Assembly: GCA_028277985.1 (NCBI GenBank)
Contig: JANQFG010000109.1
Location: forward strand, 1-64,000
DNA from: a bacterium
GTDB lineage: Bacteria > Desulfobacterota > DSWW01
Length of the DNA: 64,000 nt
Reading direction: 5' to 3'
The translations under genes and the position numbers were made by a program. Under the pieces are notes generated by a model, which was not told the DNA's origin, made no database searches, and saw only the letters and a list, made by a program, of their open reading frames with translations. Below, piece by piece: positions 27,945-37,313 of the stretch; positions within the stretch are counted from its first letter, which is position 1; every line of letters begins with the position of its first letter.

Positions 27945-28768
27945 GTCACAGAGGCGAATACCACGACACGGTCAAGATTCGCATATTGTTCGTACGCGCT
28001 CTGGGGAGGAACACACAAATAGAGGCGATCGAATCCCACCGCATAAAGAACCTGGTAGAGGGCCTCCAGCGTGGGTACGAGAACGACAGACCGATCTCCC
28101 TCTACATGTCCTTCATCCGAGGGAATCACGGCCATGGCCGGCCCCTCTCGGAGGCCCGGGCTGCTCCCCCAGAGACAGGAGAGAGGCGGTGCGGACCGCG
28201 CGACCTGCGTTTCAAGGACGCAGAGTTGTTTCGTCACGGAGCGAACGGTACGAAGCGCCTCGAGCGGGTTGTCCAGATGATAGAGCACACCGAGGAACAG
28301 GGTCAGGTCGAAGACTCCATCCTGTTCGGCATCCACCTCGTACAGATTGCGCCTTTCGAACCGAATATTCTGAAGGCCGGTGATTTCTCCTATTGCAGAA
28401 GCCCTTTCCACATGGCTCTCTCGAATGTCGATCCCACGGACCTCACGGGCACCCCGCAGGGCAACCTGCATGGCGAACCACCCCTGATGGCTCGCAACGT
28501 CCAGACATCGGACATCCGGCCAGCGATCCCCGAACTGGCCGTCGAGAAAGGGAAGAATCATCTCGGCTCGCGTTCTGTGAATCTCGTTCACGACCGGGTC
28601 CGTCTGTGTGGACACCCCGTCCTGAAAGTCGAATTCATAGAACCAGTCCGTCCACTTGGCCAGAGCGGTACGCAGTCGGCGCTTCGAGTATGCGCTGGGC
28701 AGCGGGCGGATACAACGACTCAATGCCTCCTGCGATCCCATGTTTCCGTGCCCTCGACGTTTCTTCAT
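27941..28768 (-). CDS. Class I SAM-dependent methyltransferase (CmoB/DUF1698-like)
   Basis: Up to 275 residues. Motif I is RCLDVASHQGWFAMQVALRGA (about 88-107), then RGIDIRESHVERA and the post-II segment LFLGVLYHLDNPLEALR, which resembles CmoB-type and polysaccharide-cluster methyltransferases. The start is uncertain: ATG 28768 has a weak site, and an internal ATG about 27 bp downstream has GAGGG upstream. Its coupling to the flippase suggests modification of a sugar or lipid in surface polymer synthesis. Confidence 0.78.
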   Translation of the reverse strand: MKKRRGHGNMGSQEALSRCIRPLPSAYSKRRLRTALAKWTDWFYEFDFQDGVSTQTDPVVNEIHRTRAEMILPFLDGQFGDRWPDVRCLDVASHQGWFAMQVALRGAREVRGIDIRESHVERASAIGEITGLQNIRFERRNLYEVDAEQDGVFDLTLFLGVLYHLDNPLEALRTVRSVTKQLCVLETQVARSAPPLSCLWGSSPGLREGPAMAVIPSDEGHVEGDRSVVLVPTLEALYQVLYAVGFDRLYLCVPPQSAYEQYANLDRVVVFASVT

Positions 28769-28834
28769 GCATCCACGGTCTTGACAACAAGCGGTTTCGG
28801 AGTTTCAAAAGCATAGGGTAGAGCCTTTTCCTTG

Positions 28835-29860
28835 TCAATCGTCCTTGTACGGCCGACCGGGTGCTTCAGGGCACGGGGCCGAACCGAAACCTCCCAGGTC
28901 GCTCCACAGCCACCATTGTTCCCTGTGTTCGAGGATATGGTTCTCAAGAACCCGAAACACATGGCCCATCTCTACCTCTACCCTCAAGCCTTCATCTTCC
29001 TCCTGTTCCGCCTCTATCTCTCTTGGGTGGATCCTGATTCGACAGAGATCTTTCTCCTGATGTGTAACATAGGGGAGACAGACGGCTCCGAGCCGCGAGG
29101 CCAGACGAACCAGATGGGATGAGAACCAGCAATCCCGGCCCAGGAATCGTATGTGGGATGAATGTTGCTCTCCAGGCCCCACCGGAACATCGAGGGTGGC
29201 GCATACGATCTCACCCCTTCGCAATGCCTTGGGAATCCCGAGCAGCGATCCACCTACGTACTGGAGTTGAACGTTCGGTTCCTCCTCCAGCTTTTTCAGG
29301 AGTTTTCTGTAGAGAATGGACCCCACCCGGTCTTTCCAGATGCCCTGCCGCGCGTCTTCCGGCCGCATGGTGATGACGTGAAGTTTGTAGCCCCTTCGTG
29401 CGGATGCGAAAATGGCCCGATAGAAAGGGCCGGCGTGACATCCAAGGAGCATGACGCCCTTGCCTTCCGCCTGGGCCGCATCCACGAGCGAAAGCCCTTC
29501 GAATCGGACGGCCCGATCCACTTTCCCTGGAGAAGAACCGAGCAGGATTTGGGTTTCGAGACGGATGGATGAGAGAAACATGGCATGCCTTCTCGCAAGC
29601 GACAGCGTCCTGTCGGTGGGTGCGCCCTCTCCGGTACCCTGAGCCAGATGTTCCAGAATGAGCGTCTTCTGGGAAGGCTTAAAGAACAGCCACGGCGCCC
29701 GGACCCTGAAGGCCTTCCAGGCAAGGGGAAGGGGAAGCGACAGAAGCAGAGGGTACAGGAAGAAGACCTCCACATATTTCAGGGCGAACCAGACTCCCAT
29801 GAGCTGGGGTTCCGTTCTGCCGTAGATGAGTTTGACCCAATGGCGGAATCTGCCCTTCAC
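28835..29860 (-). CDS. LpxL/HtrB-like lysophospholipid acyltransferase family protein
   Basis: A 341-residue protein with an N-terminal hydrophobic segment (about 22-45) and an acyltransferase core. The catalytic region reads GVMLLGCHAGPFYRAIF (about 136-152). The usual H-x4-D/E dyad has His but no acidic residue at the expected spacing, so activity or mechanism may differ. It would acylate lipid A or a related glycolipid. It lies in the polysaccharide cluster, 53 bp after the polymerase/ligase gene. Confidence 0.72.
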   Translation of the reverse strand: MKGRFRHWVKLIYGRTEPQLMGVWFALKYVEVFFLYPLLLSLPLPLAWKAFRVRAPWLFFKPSQKTLILEHLAQGTGEGAPTDRTLSLARRHAMFLSSIRLETQILLGSSPGKVDRAVRFEGLSLVDAAQAEGKGVMLLGCHAGPFYRAIFASARRGYKLHVITMRPEDARQGIWKDRVGSILYRKLLKKLEEEPNVQLQYVGGSLLGIPKALRRGEIVCATLDVPVGPGEQHSSHIRFLGRDCWFSSHLVRLASRLGAVCLPYVTHQEKDLCRIRIHPREIEAEQEEDEGLRVEVEMGHVFRVLENHILEHREQWWLWSDLGGFGSAPCPEAPGRPYKDD

Positions 29861-29913
29861 GTGGTGGTCACCTCCCCTCCCCTATGCGGGAGAGATTGAG
29901 GGTTCGGTCGTCT

Positions 29914-31809
29914 CTATCGGAACGCATGGATCAGCATGCTCAGGGCGATGCAGGAGAGAAGAATCCTCTCCGTCCTACCTCCACCGTAAGAGAACCGAAC
30001 CAGACTGTAGAGCATGAAGACGAACGCCAGTAGGGGTAGAAGCACGAGCAGAGGAGGAACCAGAACCGTCTGACCTCCAGTGGCAAGGGCCAGAAGAACA
30101 TGGGTGGCCCACGCCGACACTCCCCACAAGAGCAGAGAGCCGAACACGCAAAGGTCGAAGAGAGACAATCGAACCTTCCTCGTCGCGACCCAGACCAGAA
30201 CGGTAAGAACAGCCGTGAGTGCAGCGACTACAGTAAGAAGAGGCAAGGAGGACATCATGTTCGCCAGGAAGAATTCCTCCGCAGACACCCAGACGAGACG
30301 TGTGAATGTGTACGCCGCAAAGACGGTGAGGCAGGCAATTCCCTGGACATTCCAGGATGCCTGCGGGCGGTCCGTCGCCACGGCCCTGGAGGAGAGCCAA
30401 AGGAGGATCGATCCGAGTGCCAGTTCCAGGACCCGCATGGTAACGGGACGCACCGTTACCGGTACAAGGAAAGAGAGCAGGACAATGCCGGCCAACACGC
30501 CCATCAACCCGACCTTCTCGATCCGTGACAGGTTCCGTTCGGATCGTGATGCCTCCTTCTTTGCCGAATCGATGGAGGGCCCTGCCGGTTCGCCGTCGAT
30601 CGGAATGGATCCGACCAACCCCAGATACATATACACGAGCATGAGGACTTCGGAATCTCCCCAGCAGTATTCGGTCAACCCGCAAACCAGGAACCCGGCA
30701 AGGCCTGCCAGGACGCCTCCTGCAATGCCCCTGTCCCATGGATCCTCGCACCACTTGAGACGCCGCAGGCAGGCTCGGAATGCGGCCAGGAGGATGTAGA
30801 GCAGTCCCGTGAGGCCGAACAACCCTCTCGTGGCGCCAATATGAATGTACTGATTGTGCAAATGCCACTGGTTCGGTTCCAGCGCCAGAGGGTGTCGGAA
30901 GGCCGGGTAAATGCTCTCCATTGCATGGAGACCAACCCCATGGAGGAGATGATTCGCCGATATCCTCAGCCCGGTCCACCACATGTATATTCTTCGCGTG
31001 TTCGAGGCCATCGGTCCGTCGGTCTGTTGCGCATCCACTTGAAACTGGAAGACGATATCGTGTACCGGGCCCCACGATCTCAGGGCAAATGCGAGAACGA
31101 CTGTGAGCAGCACGGCTCCGCACACTCCCAGGACGACCCTCTTCCCTCGCAAGGCGAGGAGCACGAGGGCCCCCGCGATGAACCCGAGCACAGAGCCCTT
31201 GGAACCACTCGCCACGATCCCGACCATCATGAGAACGGACAGGCCTATGCCTGCGGCCAGGAGAGGTGCGGATAGATTTCCGAAGAGGACGAGCCCGCCT
31301 ACCAGGCAGGTCGTGAGAACCAGGTATTCACCAAAGGTCAGGTGCAACCCGAAGAAGCTGCCCGCCTTTCCCGATGTGGGATCGTAGTACCCCGTGTAGT
31401 CCCAGCCGGTCGTATGTTGAACGATACCGAAGACCGCGGTCAGGATGGTCGCCCCGAGAAGACAGAAGACCAGCTTCTTTCGTTCCGCCAGGCTCTCGAT
31501 GTTCCAACAGAAGAGGAAGTAGATGACCATGAGCCCAAGGGACCGGAATTCCACCACACTCGCCCAGAAATCCAGGGACGCCCACACGCTGAGAAAGGAG
31601 GCGAGAAAGAGGATCCCGAATCCGGTATTCAACTCGGTCCTTGGGAAGATATCCCTCGGGCGGGGTCGTTCAAGGTACGTTTTGTAACCCCAGAGAAGAA
31701 GCGTAGTGACCCAGGCGGCGTTGGTGGCAGCGATCGAGATGGGGGAGACGAGAGCGAAGGCGACAAGCCCGTAGAAGGGGATATTTCGGCCTTCCAAGGA
31801 CTCTTTCAT
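29914..31809 (-). CDS. O-antigen polymerase/ligase family membrane protein (Wzy_C type)
   Basis: A 631-residue protein with many hydrophobic helices, a long periplasmic loop in the middle (about 225-320) and the family segment GVGLHAMESIYPAF...HNQYIHIGATRGLFGL. Such proteins polymerise repeat units or ligate O-antigen to lipid A. A soluble linker at about 400-425 divides the helices into a main block and a C-terminal block of six or so, longer than typical ligases (about 400-450 aa). Confidence 0.82.
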   Translation of the reverse strand: MKESLEGRNIPFYGLVAFALVSPISIAATNAAWVTTLLLWGYKTYLERPRPRDIFPRTELNTGFGILFLASFLSVWASLDFWASVVEFRSLGLMVIYFLFCWNIESLAERKKLVFCLLGATILTAVFGIVQHTTGWDYTGYYDPTSGKAGSFFGLHLTFGEYLVLTTCLVGGLVLFGNLSAPLLAAGIGLSVLMMVGIVASGSKGSVLGFIAGALVLLALRGKRVVLGVCGAVLLTVVLAFALRSWGPVHDIVFQFQVDAQQTDGPMASNTRRIYMWWTGLRISANHLLHGVGLHAMESIYPAFRHPLALEPNQWHLHNQYIHIGATRGLFGLTGLLYILLAAFRACLRRLKWCEDPWDRGIAGGVLAGLAGFLVCGLTEYCWGDSEVLMLVYMYLGLVGSIPIDGEPAGPSIDSAKKEASRSERNLSRIEKVGLMGVLAGIVLLSFLVPVTVRPVTMRVLELALGSILLWLSSRAVATDRPQASWNVQGIACLTVFAAYTFTRLVWVSAEEFFLANMMSSLPLLTVVAALTAVLTVLVWVATRKVRLSLFDLCVFGSLLLWGVSAWATHVLLALATGGQTVLVPPLLVLLPLLAFVFMLYSLVRFSYGGGRTERILLSCIALSMLIHAFR

Positions 31810-31910
31810 GATTTCCTGTTCCTGAGCAGCAAAAGGAGCGCCTGTAGACCGTTGCGGGATGACGCCATCATAGCGTGGGGCCTTCGCTTTTTCCAGCCAC
31901 AGACTCTGGT

Positions 31911-32720
31911 TCAGACGTGGGATACAGCGATCAGGTACCAGGGTTGCTCCTTCTCGCTGCGCGATCGTGGGTGAACCCAGTAGGGATTCACCCAGGAAGC
32001 GAGCAACCGATCCCTGGCCAGGTCAACCGTCATCGGCGATTGCCGGTCGTACTCTTCGAGTTCCCGGACGATGTGAGGACAAAGGAGAGAGCGAATCCAT
32101 TGCCGTGCGCGCCACCCCCCTCTCCTTCGCACCCACTTTGCATGGGTTGCGCCGAGCGATCTGGGGCTCCACCAGGGGGCCGTCTTGAGAATCTGTGCGT
32201 ATCGTTCCGTGTGCCGGAAGCGTGACTCAAGCAGGGAGAGGAATTCTGACTCATCCATCTCGGAACGGTGAAAGGGATTCGGTTCCGATGACTCGGCGTG
32301 GACCGTCTTGTTCGGGGTCGAAACGATCAAGACTCCTTTCGGTGCCAGGACCCGTGCGCACTCGGAAAGGAATGCATCGGGGTTTCCGATATGCTCGATC
32401 GTCTCGAAACTGACGATTACGTCGATCGACCCGTCGGCAATGGGAATCGCGTGGGCATCACCTGCACAGAAAACCTCGCAATACCTCTTCCGGGCTCGGG
32501 CGCAGATCGATGAAGACAGATCGATCCCCAGTACGCTCCTGGGACCGGCTCGCTTCAGGGCGGCCGTGCCGTATCCCTCCCCGCAGGCTAGGTCCAGGAC
32601 ACGCTTGTCTCGAACGTACTGTGATGCGAATCGATATCTGTAGACATGCTCCCAGAACGAAGCAGGGTGTGCAGTCGTCGGATCCATTCGCTCTTCCGCC
32701 ATCGGATCCCTTCCCTCCAT
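31911..32720 (-). CDS. Class I SAM-dependent methyltransferase (type 11/12)
   Basis: About 269 residues; the first ATGs (32720, 32702, 32687) are all possible starts. Motif I is VLDLACGEGYGTAALKRAG (about 40-58), followed by VLGIDLSSSICARAR, DVIVSFETIEHI and APKGVLIVSTPNK. It probably methylates a sugar, lipid or quinone-like small molecule. It is divergent from the radical SAM gene at 32859 and about 100 bp upstream of the polymerase gene, perhaps first in that unit. Confidence 0.83.
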   Translation of the reverse strand: MEGRDPMAEERMDPTTAHPASFWEHVYRYRFASQYVRDKRVLDLACGEGYGTAALKRAGPRSVLGIDLSSSICARARKRYCEVFCAGDAHAIPIADGSIDVIVSFETIEHIGNPDAFLSECARVLAPKGVLIVSTPNKTVHAESSEPNPFHRSEMDESEFLSLLESRFRHTERYAQILKTAPWWSPRSLGATHAKWVRRRGGWRARQWIRSLLCPHIVRELEEYDRQSPMTVDLARDRLLASWVNPYWVHPRSRSEKEQPWYLIAVSHV

Positions 32721-32858
32721 CCGGACGATTTGCCTGGATACCTTTCATGTCTGCACGAGGGTTGTCAAGGCGAGATCTCCCCTCGACACCTCGGGAGACC
32801 TCATGCTACTGTCAAAAGGCTTCCCGCGTCTACAGAACCCTCAGGCAAGGACAAACTC

Positions 32859-33983
32859 GTGACATTCCGAAGGGAACGCTTCGAGTGCATCTTCCTCGAA
32901 CTCACGAACCGCTGCAATTTCAGTTGCCTGTTTTGCCCCGATGCCCTGATGGGCCGTGCGCGTGGGCAGATGGAGCCTGGGGTTGCCAAGCGTCTTCTGG
33001 ATGAGATCGCTGAGAAAAACCTCGCACGCTGGGTCAATCTGTCCCTGATGGGGGAGCCCCTCCTTCACCCGCAGCTCCTCGAGATCGCCGAGCATGGTGT
33101 CGGTCTCGGTCTTGCCATTCACGTCATCACGAATCTGAGCCTTCTCAACGCCGAAAATGCCCGCCGGCTGCTGGACCTTCCGATCGCCCACCTTGCCCTC
33201 AGCTTACAGACCCCGGGTCCCGAGGACTTCCGGCTCAAGAACGCACCGGATCGATTCTCTCTCGACAAGAGCATGGAGCTCATAGACCTTGCGGTCCGTT
33301 CCAAGCTGGAAACGGAATCCTCCACAGAGATTTCGATTCACCTGCTCACGACGCGGCTCGAGAGGCCCCGCGGATTGGCCCTCCTGGAAGCCACCCGGGC
33401 ACGGCTCGACATGACCGATCGTTTCCGGAAGCGGGCCCGATCCTGGGCGCGGGAGTTCTCGCTGCCTCCGCCGTCACCGGCATCGATCCTGGATCCTCTC
33501 CGCTTCTGGCTCGGGTTGGATGGTTTTGTTCCCCTGCTACCCGGCGTGTCCCTTTCTTTCAAGCGGGCCACCCTGTGGGCCAATACGCTGCTCACGGAAG
33601 GAACCGAAGTGGAAGCTCGAGAGAACGGCACCTGCCAACTCGCCCTCGACACCCTGGGTATCCTATGGGACGGCAGCCTCACCCTGTGTTGTCTCGATTT
33701 TGACGGGGTCCTGTCCTTCGGGAATGCCTCGGACGGACGGCTCGGTGAGGCCCTCGAATCGGAAGCCTACCAGGATCTTCAAAGATCCTTTACTGATGGG
33801 CGGCTCATCCAGCCCTTCTGCCAGAGGTGCCGCGGACGGGTCCGGGGCCCATCGGCCGCCCTTCTCGTTCCGGGCTCCCTGCCCGCTCTGACCGGAGAAG
33901 GTCTGAAGTACCTCGGTCGCTTTCAGCTCGAACGGACCTTTCGCAGGATACCTCAGGAGTTATCAAAGTATCTGAAGAAGTGA
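32859..33983 (+). CDS. Radical SAM/SPASM-type protein
   Basis: A 374-residue protein. The radical SAM motif is RCNFSCLFC (C-x3-C-x2-C, about 19-26), with LSLMGEPLLHP as the GGE-like motif. C-terminal cysteines (CQLALD, LTLCCLDFDG, PFCQRCRG) suggest a SPASM-like auxiliary cluster. GTG 32859 is chosen because AAGGA lies seven bases upstream and the radical motif would otherwise be far from the N terminus. Relatives modify peptides, sugars or lipids. No precursor peptide is obvious, though a 30-residue membrane peptide is encoded downstream. Confidence 0.83.
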   Translation: MTFRRERFECIFLELTNRCNFSCLFCPDALMGRARGQMEPGVAKRLLDEIAEKNLARWVNLSLMGEPLLHPQLLEIAEHGVGLGLAIHVITNLSLLNAENARRLLDLPIAHLALSLQTPGPEDFRLKNAPDRFSLDKSMELIDLAVRSKLETESSTEISIHLLTTRLERPRGLALLEATRARLDMTDRFRKRARSWAREFSLPPPSPASILDPLRFWLGLDGFVPLLPGVSLSFKRATLWANTLLTEGTEVEARENGTCQLALDTLGILWDGSLTLCCLDFDGVLSFGNASDGRLGEALESEAYQDLQRSFTDGRLIQPFCQRCRGRVRGPSAALLVPGSLPALTGEGLKYLGRFQLERTFRRIPQELSKYLKK

Positions 33984-34227
33984 AGTCTCGATCGAGGAGG
34001 CATCATGAAAATTATAGGGTTGAAGATCATACATGATGTGTATTCTATCTAATCCTTGTAAGCACCTATAAAATAATATTAATACGATCGTGTGCCGTTT
34101 GAAATTTCCTACAAAGGGGCTTTCATTCTTAGGATAAACCCCCTCAGTTTCAAATGGAAATCCGTTCGGGAACCGAAAGCGGCCGTCCCTGTCTAACTTG
34201 GCAAACATCATTTCCAGAGGAGCTTCC
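33984..34227. other. AT-rich leader region before the microprotein
   Basis: About 245 bp, clearly AT-richer than its surroundings (for example 34010-34090, with runs such as TATAAAATAATATTAATA). It probably holds a promoter and leader for the 30-codon gene. No specific hexamer pair stands out. Confidence 0.4.
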
Positions 34228-34320
34228 ATGACCAAACAGCAGGAGCGTGCCCTCTTCTGGTGGTGCATGATCGTTGTATTGATCGCCTTCTGGGGCGTCG
34301 TTGTGATGGCGGTTACGTGA
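34228..34320 (+). CDS. 30-residue single-helix membrane microprotein
   Basis: ATG 34228 to TGA 34320 encodes a short basic/polar N terminus (MTKQQERA) followed by about 20 hydrophobic residues rich in Val, Ile, Trp and Phe, a single transmembrane helix. AGAGGAG sits five bases before the ATG, an excellent ribosome site. It lies after an AT-rich leader and is followed by a 9-bp hairpin at 34390-34419. The function is unknown; small membrane regulators and toxin-like peptides look similar. Confidence 0.6.
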   Translation: MTKQQERALFWWCMIVVLIAFWGVVVMAVT

Positions 34321-34389
34321 GTTCAGAAACCTTGCAGCGCTCTCATAAGTGTGGGTGCGACCCGCACGACCCGTCATTGATACGAAACG

Positions 34390-34419
34390 TGCTGAAGGAA
34401 TTCGAACCTGCCTTCAGCA
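34390..34419 (+). terminator. Hairpin downstream of the microprotein gene
   Basis: TGCTGAAGG (34390-34398) pairs perfectly with CCTTCAGCA (34411-34419) around a 12-nt loop. No T-run follows, so it could be a weak terminator or an RNA-stabilising structure. Confidence 0.35.
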
Positions 34420-34562
34420 TCGAGCGGTGCATCCTACCCTCCTCCCTTCTACTACCGTAGGAAAGCCTCGGTCCTCCTTGTCTTGCGAAATCGATCGGCG
34501 TATCCTTGGTTAGCCGCGAATCACAACAGGGAAACGAATCGGTCTGATCGAGGTCTCGCTGC

Positions 34563-35861
34563 GTGGCAGTGCGTAGAAAGAAAGCTCCCCCAGGAAAGGC
34601 CGGACCTTACGCAAGGTCGGTCACCGAACCGGATGTTCTGATCGTGGGCGGTGGTCCGGCCGGCTGTGTCGCAGGGATCCTTCTGGCCAGGGAGGGATAC
34701 AGCACCACCATTCTGGAAAAATCCCGGCCCGGATACCACAAGATCTGTGGAGACCTCCTGGGAGCCAGATCGCTCCAGTTTCTGCACAACCTGAACATCG
34801 GCTGGGCTTCCATGCTTGGGCAGGGGTTGCCCATCGAAGGAATCCAGGTCCTGGACGAGAAGGGCTTGAGAAGTGTCGCATACCTTGAAGAGGAGTCGGG
34901 CAGCGATCCTGTTGGGGCTACGCTGAAGAGGGATCTTCTGGACCGGTTTCTGCAGCAGAGGGCGATCGAAGAGGGATGCAACGTTCTCTATGGGATGCGA
35001 TTTCAGGAATTCGTTGCAAGGGAAGACCGTGCGGTCCTGTGCAGGGCCTCCACAGGAGAAGAGGACACCCTTTTCCGGGCCAGGCTCGTGTTCGGAGCGG
35101 ACGGCGCCTGGTCCACCACGGCAAGGGCAGCGGGTCTGTTCGGCAGGAACTCGGCGGTCATGCTTCTCGCCGTCCGAGGCTACTACCGGGGCATCAGGAG
35201 ACTTCGCCGAACGATCGAGCTCTACCCTCTCTCCGACCTCCAGCCCGGATACGCTTGGGTCATCCCCTTGAGCTTGGACACCGCGAACGTCGGTCTGGGA
35301 ATTCGCGCAGACGTGTGCAGCCGGGACGGAGTGCGGCTCCAGAGGGAACTGTCACGGTTCGTTACACAACACCCTGCTCTTTCACAAAGGATGAAACAAG
35401 CAACGCTTGTGGGGGCCGTTCGGGGCTGGCCGTTGCCGGCGTACGGCTCTGTCCAGAGGGTGTCCGGCTCGCACCTCCTGCTTCTCGGGGACGCGGGTGG
35501 ATTCGTGGACCCCATGTCCGGTGAGGGGATCTTCGGCGCGCTGCAGAGCGCCTGGATTGCCGTAGGAGTCGCCCGAGATGCGCTGCGGCGGGGTGTTTTC
35601 GGGGAGCGTTTTCTTGCCCGGTATGACGAACGATGCAGACGATACTTCGACGCCGATTTTGGGTCGGCAGCCCTCGTGACCGGTTTTCTCGCCCATCCGG
35701 CTCTGGGCAAGCCTCTTGCCATGTGGGGGTTGAAACAGGTGGAGAAGAATTGCCTGCTCGATCAGGAATACGCCCGGATGATCGCGGGCTTCTTTACAGG
35801 AGTCTGTCCAAGGAAGAGATTTCTGAAGCCGAAGTGGCTGGTGAAGACCCTGTTTGGGTGA
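34563..35861 (+). CDS. Geranylgeranyl reductase family FAD-dependent oxidoreductase
   Basis: A 432-residue flavoprotein. FAD motif DVLIVGGGPAGCVAGILLAREG (from about 24), the family motif KICGDLLGARS (about 60), and the second FAD motif LLLGDAGGFVDPMSGEGI (about 305-322). Relatives reduce isoprenoid double bonds (archaeal lipids, menaquinone side chains, chlorophyll) or oxidise other hydrophobic substrates. The start GTG 34563 adds a basic leader of about 20 residues. It lies 39 bp before an SDR gene, likely one unit. Confidence 0.87.
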   Translation: MAVRRKKAPPGKAGPYARSVTEPDVLIVGGGPAGCVAGILLAREGYSTTILEKSRPGYHKICGDLLGARSLQFLHNLNIGWASMLGQGLPIEGIQVLDEKGLRSVAYLEEESGSDPVGATLKRDLLDRFLQQRAIEEGCNVLYGMRFQEFVAREDRAVLCRASTGEEDTLFRARLVFGADGAWSTTARAAGLFGRNSAVMLLAVRGYYRGIRRLRRTIELYPLSDLQPGYAWVIPLSLDTANVGLGIRADVCSRDGVRLQRELSRFVTQHPALSQRMKQATLVGAVRGWPLPAYGSVQRVSGSHLLLLGDAGGFVDPMSGEGIFGALQSAWIAVGVARDALRRGVFGERFLARYDERCRRYFDADFGSAALVTGFLAHPALGKPLAMWGLKQVEKNCLLDQEYARMIAGFFTGVCPRKRFLKPKWLVKTLFG

Positions 35862-35900
35862 CCGGCTTCCACGATTCAACAAGGACCGGAGGTTCAAGCG

Positions 35901-36722
35901 ATGCATCACGAGAAGGTTGTGCTCATTACAGGCGCTGCGAGCGGGATCGGCAAATATCTGGCCCAGACCCTTTACAAGGACGGACATCTCCTTGCCGCCA
36001 CGGATGTGAACGAAGAGGGACTGAAGAAGGTCGCCGAGGAGAGTGGATGGGATCCGGACAAGGCGATCGTTCAGGCCCTGGACGTAACAAAGAGGTCGGA
36101 GTGGGAGCAGATCATCCGGGCCGCCCTCGACCGATGGAGCCGGATCGATGTCCTGATGAATATTGCCGGAGTCATCAAGCCCGGGTTCATCCACGAGACC
36201 GATTTCGACATGATCGATTTCCACATCGACGTCAACCTGAAGGGAACGATCATCGGCACCAAGCTCGTTTCCGAGCAGATGGTCAAACAGAAAGGCGGCC
36301 AGATCATCAATATCGCATCCATGGCAGGCATCACTCCGGTCTACGGCCTGAATCTCTACAGCACTTCCAAGTTCGGTGTGCGCGGCTTCTCCCTGTCGAT
36401 CGCCCCTGAACTCAAGGAGCACAATGTCGCCGTCACGGTTGTCTGCCCCGACCTGGTGGATACCCCCATGCTCACCCTCCAGCTGGACTACCCGGAGGCC
36501 GCCCTGACCTTCTCGGGAAGCCGTCACCTCACGGTGGAGGAAATCGGAAATGTCATCCTGGATCAGGGGCTCAAGAAGAAAAAGCTGGAAATCGTCTATC
36601 CCACGTCCCGGGGGCTGACCGCAAAGATCGCGAGCTTTCAGCCAAGGCTGATGGATATGCTTCTCAAGCTCCTTGCGGACAAGGGGTCGAAGAGACAGAG
36701 CAAGCTGAAAGGAAAGAAGTGA
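35901..36722 (+). CDS. Short-chain dehydrogenase/reductase
   Basis: A 273-residue SDR. Cofactor motif TGAASGIG (about 10-17), structural NIAG (about 90), catalytic Ser in NIASMAG and Tyr/Lys in YSTSK (about 154-158). It would interconvert an alcohol and a ketone with NAD(P)H. A basic C-terminal tail (KRQSKLKGKK) is unusual and may aid membrane or nucleic-acid contact. Its stop overlaps a possible GTG of the next frame, so coupling is likely. Confidence 0.88.
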   Translation: MHHEKVVLITGAASGIGKYLAQTLYKDGHLLAATDVNEEGLKKVAEESGWDPDKAIVQALDVTKRSEWEQIIRAALDRWSRIDVLMNIAGVIKPGFIHETDFDMIDFHIDVNLKGTIIGTKLVSEQMVKQKGGQIINIASMAGITPVYGLNLYSTSKFGVRGFSLSIAPELKEHNVAVTVVCPDLVDTPMLTLQLDYPEAALTFSGSRHLTVEEIGNVILDQGLKKKKLEIVYPTSRGLTAKIASFQPRLMDMLLKLLADKGSKRQSKLKGKK

Positions 36723-36757
36723 ACGGCCGGGCGGCACAGACCGAAGAGGGGAAGCCT

Positions 36758-37264
36758 ATGCACGAGGCATGTGAAAAGTACGAAGAGTGGGGAACGGGTT
36801 TCATTCTTCTTCTGAACTCGTTGATGCTCCTGTGGCTCCTTGCAGGCGTCTGGGTTCTCTCCTTTTCGAGTATCCTCCTCTCGGGCGTCTTTGCGGCCCT
36901 GTTCGCCAGCGTCATCTTCTCCGCGTTCTACCTCACGTGCAGACACTGTTACTACTACGGAAAGAAGTGCTACCTGGCGATAGGCCTGGTGGTCCCGTAT
37001 TTCTTCGAAAAGGTCGAAGGCCCTCCTGCGCCCTGGAGGGGCACGCTCTGGATGGTCCACACGATCATCGTGATTGCTTTTCCGGTTGTCTTCATGTTCC
37101 GGGATCACGCCATGGCCCATGCAATTGCCTATTCGATCGCTTGCCTCGTTCCCCCGGTCACCGCAATGTTCCTGGTGAGTCGATACAGTTGCCCCCGATG
37201 CAAACACACGGCATGCATCTCCAACCCGGACCGGGGAAAGGTGGAGACGACCGCTACAACCTGA
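36758..37264 (+). CDS. Membrane protein of unknown function with Cys pairs
   Basis: About 168 residues with four hydrophobic helices (roughly 14-32, 36-56, 95-112, 118-138). Cysteine pairs follow the second helix (TCRHCYYYGKKC) and close the protein (YSCPRCKHTAC), suggesting a metal or Fe-S site at the cytoplasmic face. ATG 36758 has GAGGGGAAG upstream; a longer frame starts at GTG 36719, overlapping the SDR stop. I do not recognise the family. Confidence 0.65.
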   Translation: MHEACEKYEEWGTGFILLLNSLMLLWLLAGVWVLSFSSILLSGVFAALFASVIFSAFYLTCRHCYYYGKKCYLAIGLVVPYFFEKVEGPPAPWRGTLWMVHTIIVIAFPVVFMFRDHAMAHAIAYSIACLVPPVTAMFLVSRYSCPRCKHTACISNPDRGKVETTATT

Positions 37265-37313
37265 ACCAGACCCTATGACTCTTGATCGACGAAGAAGTTG
37301 AGAGGAGAAGAAC

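Noticed and set aside
32646..32858. Longer N terminus for the radical SAM/SPASM protein starting inside the divergent methyltransferase
   Set aside because: It would overlap the methyltransferase coding start, while GTG 32859 has a good ribosome site and places the radical SAM motif at the usual position.
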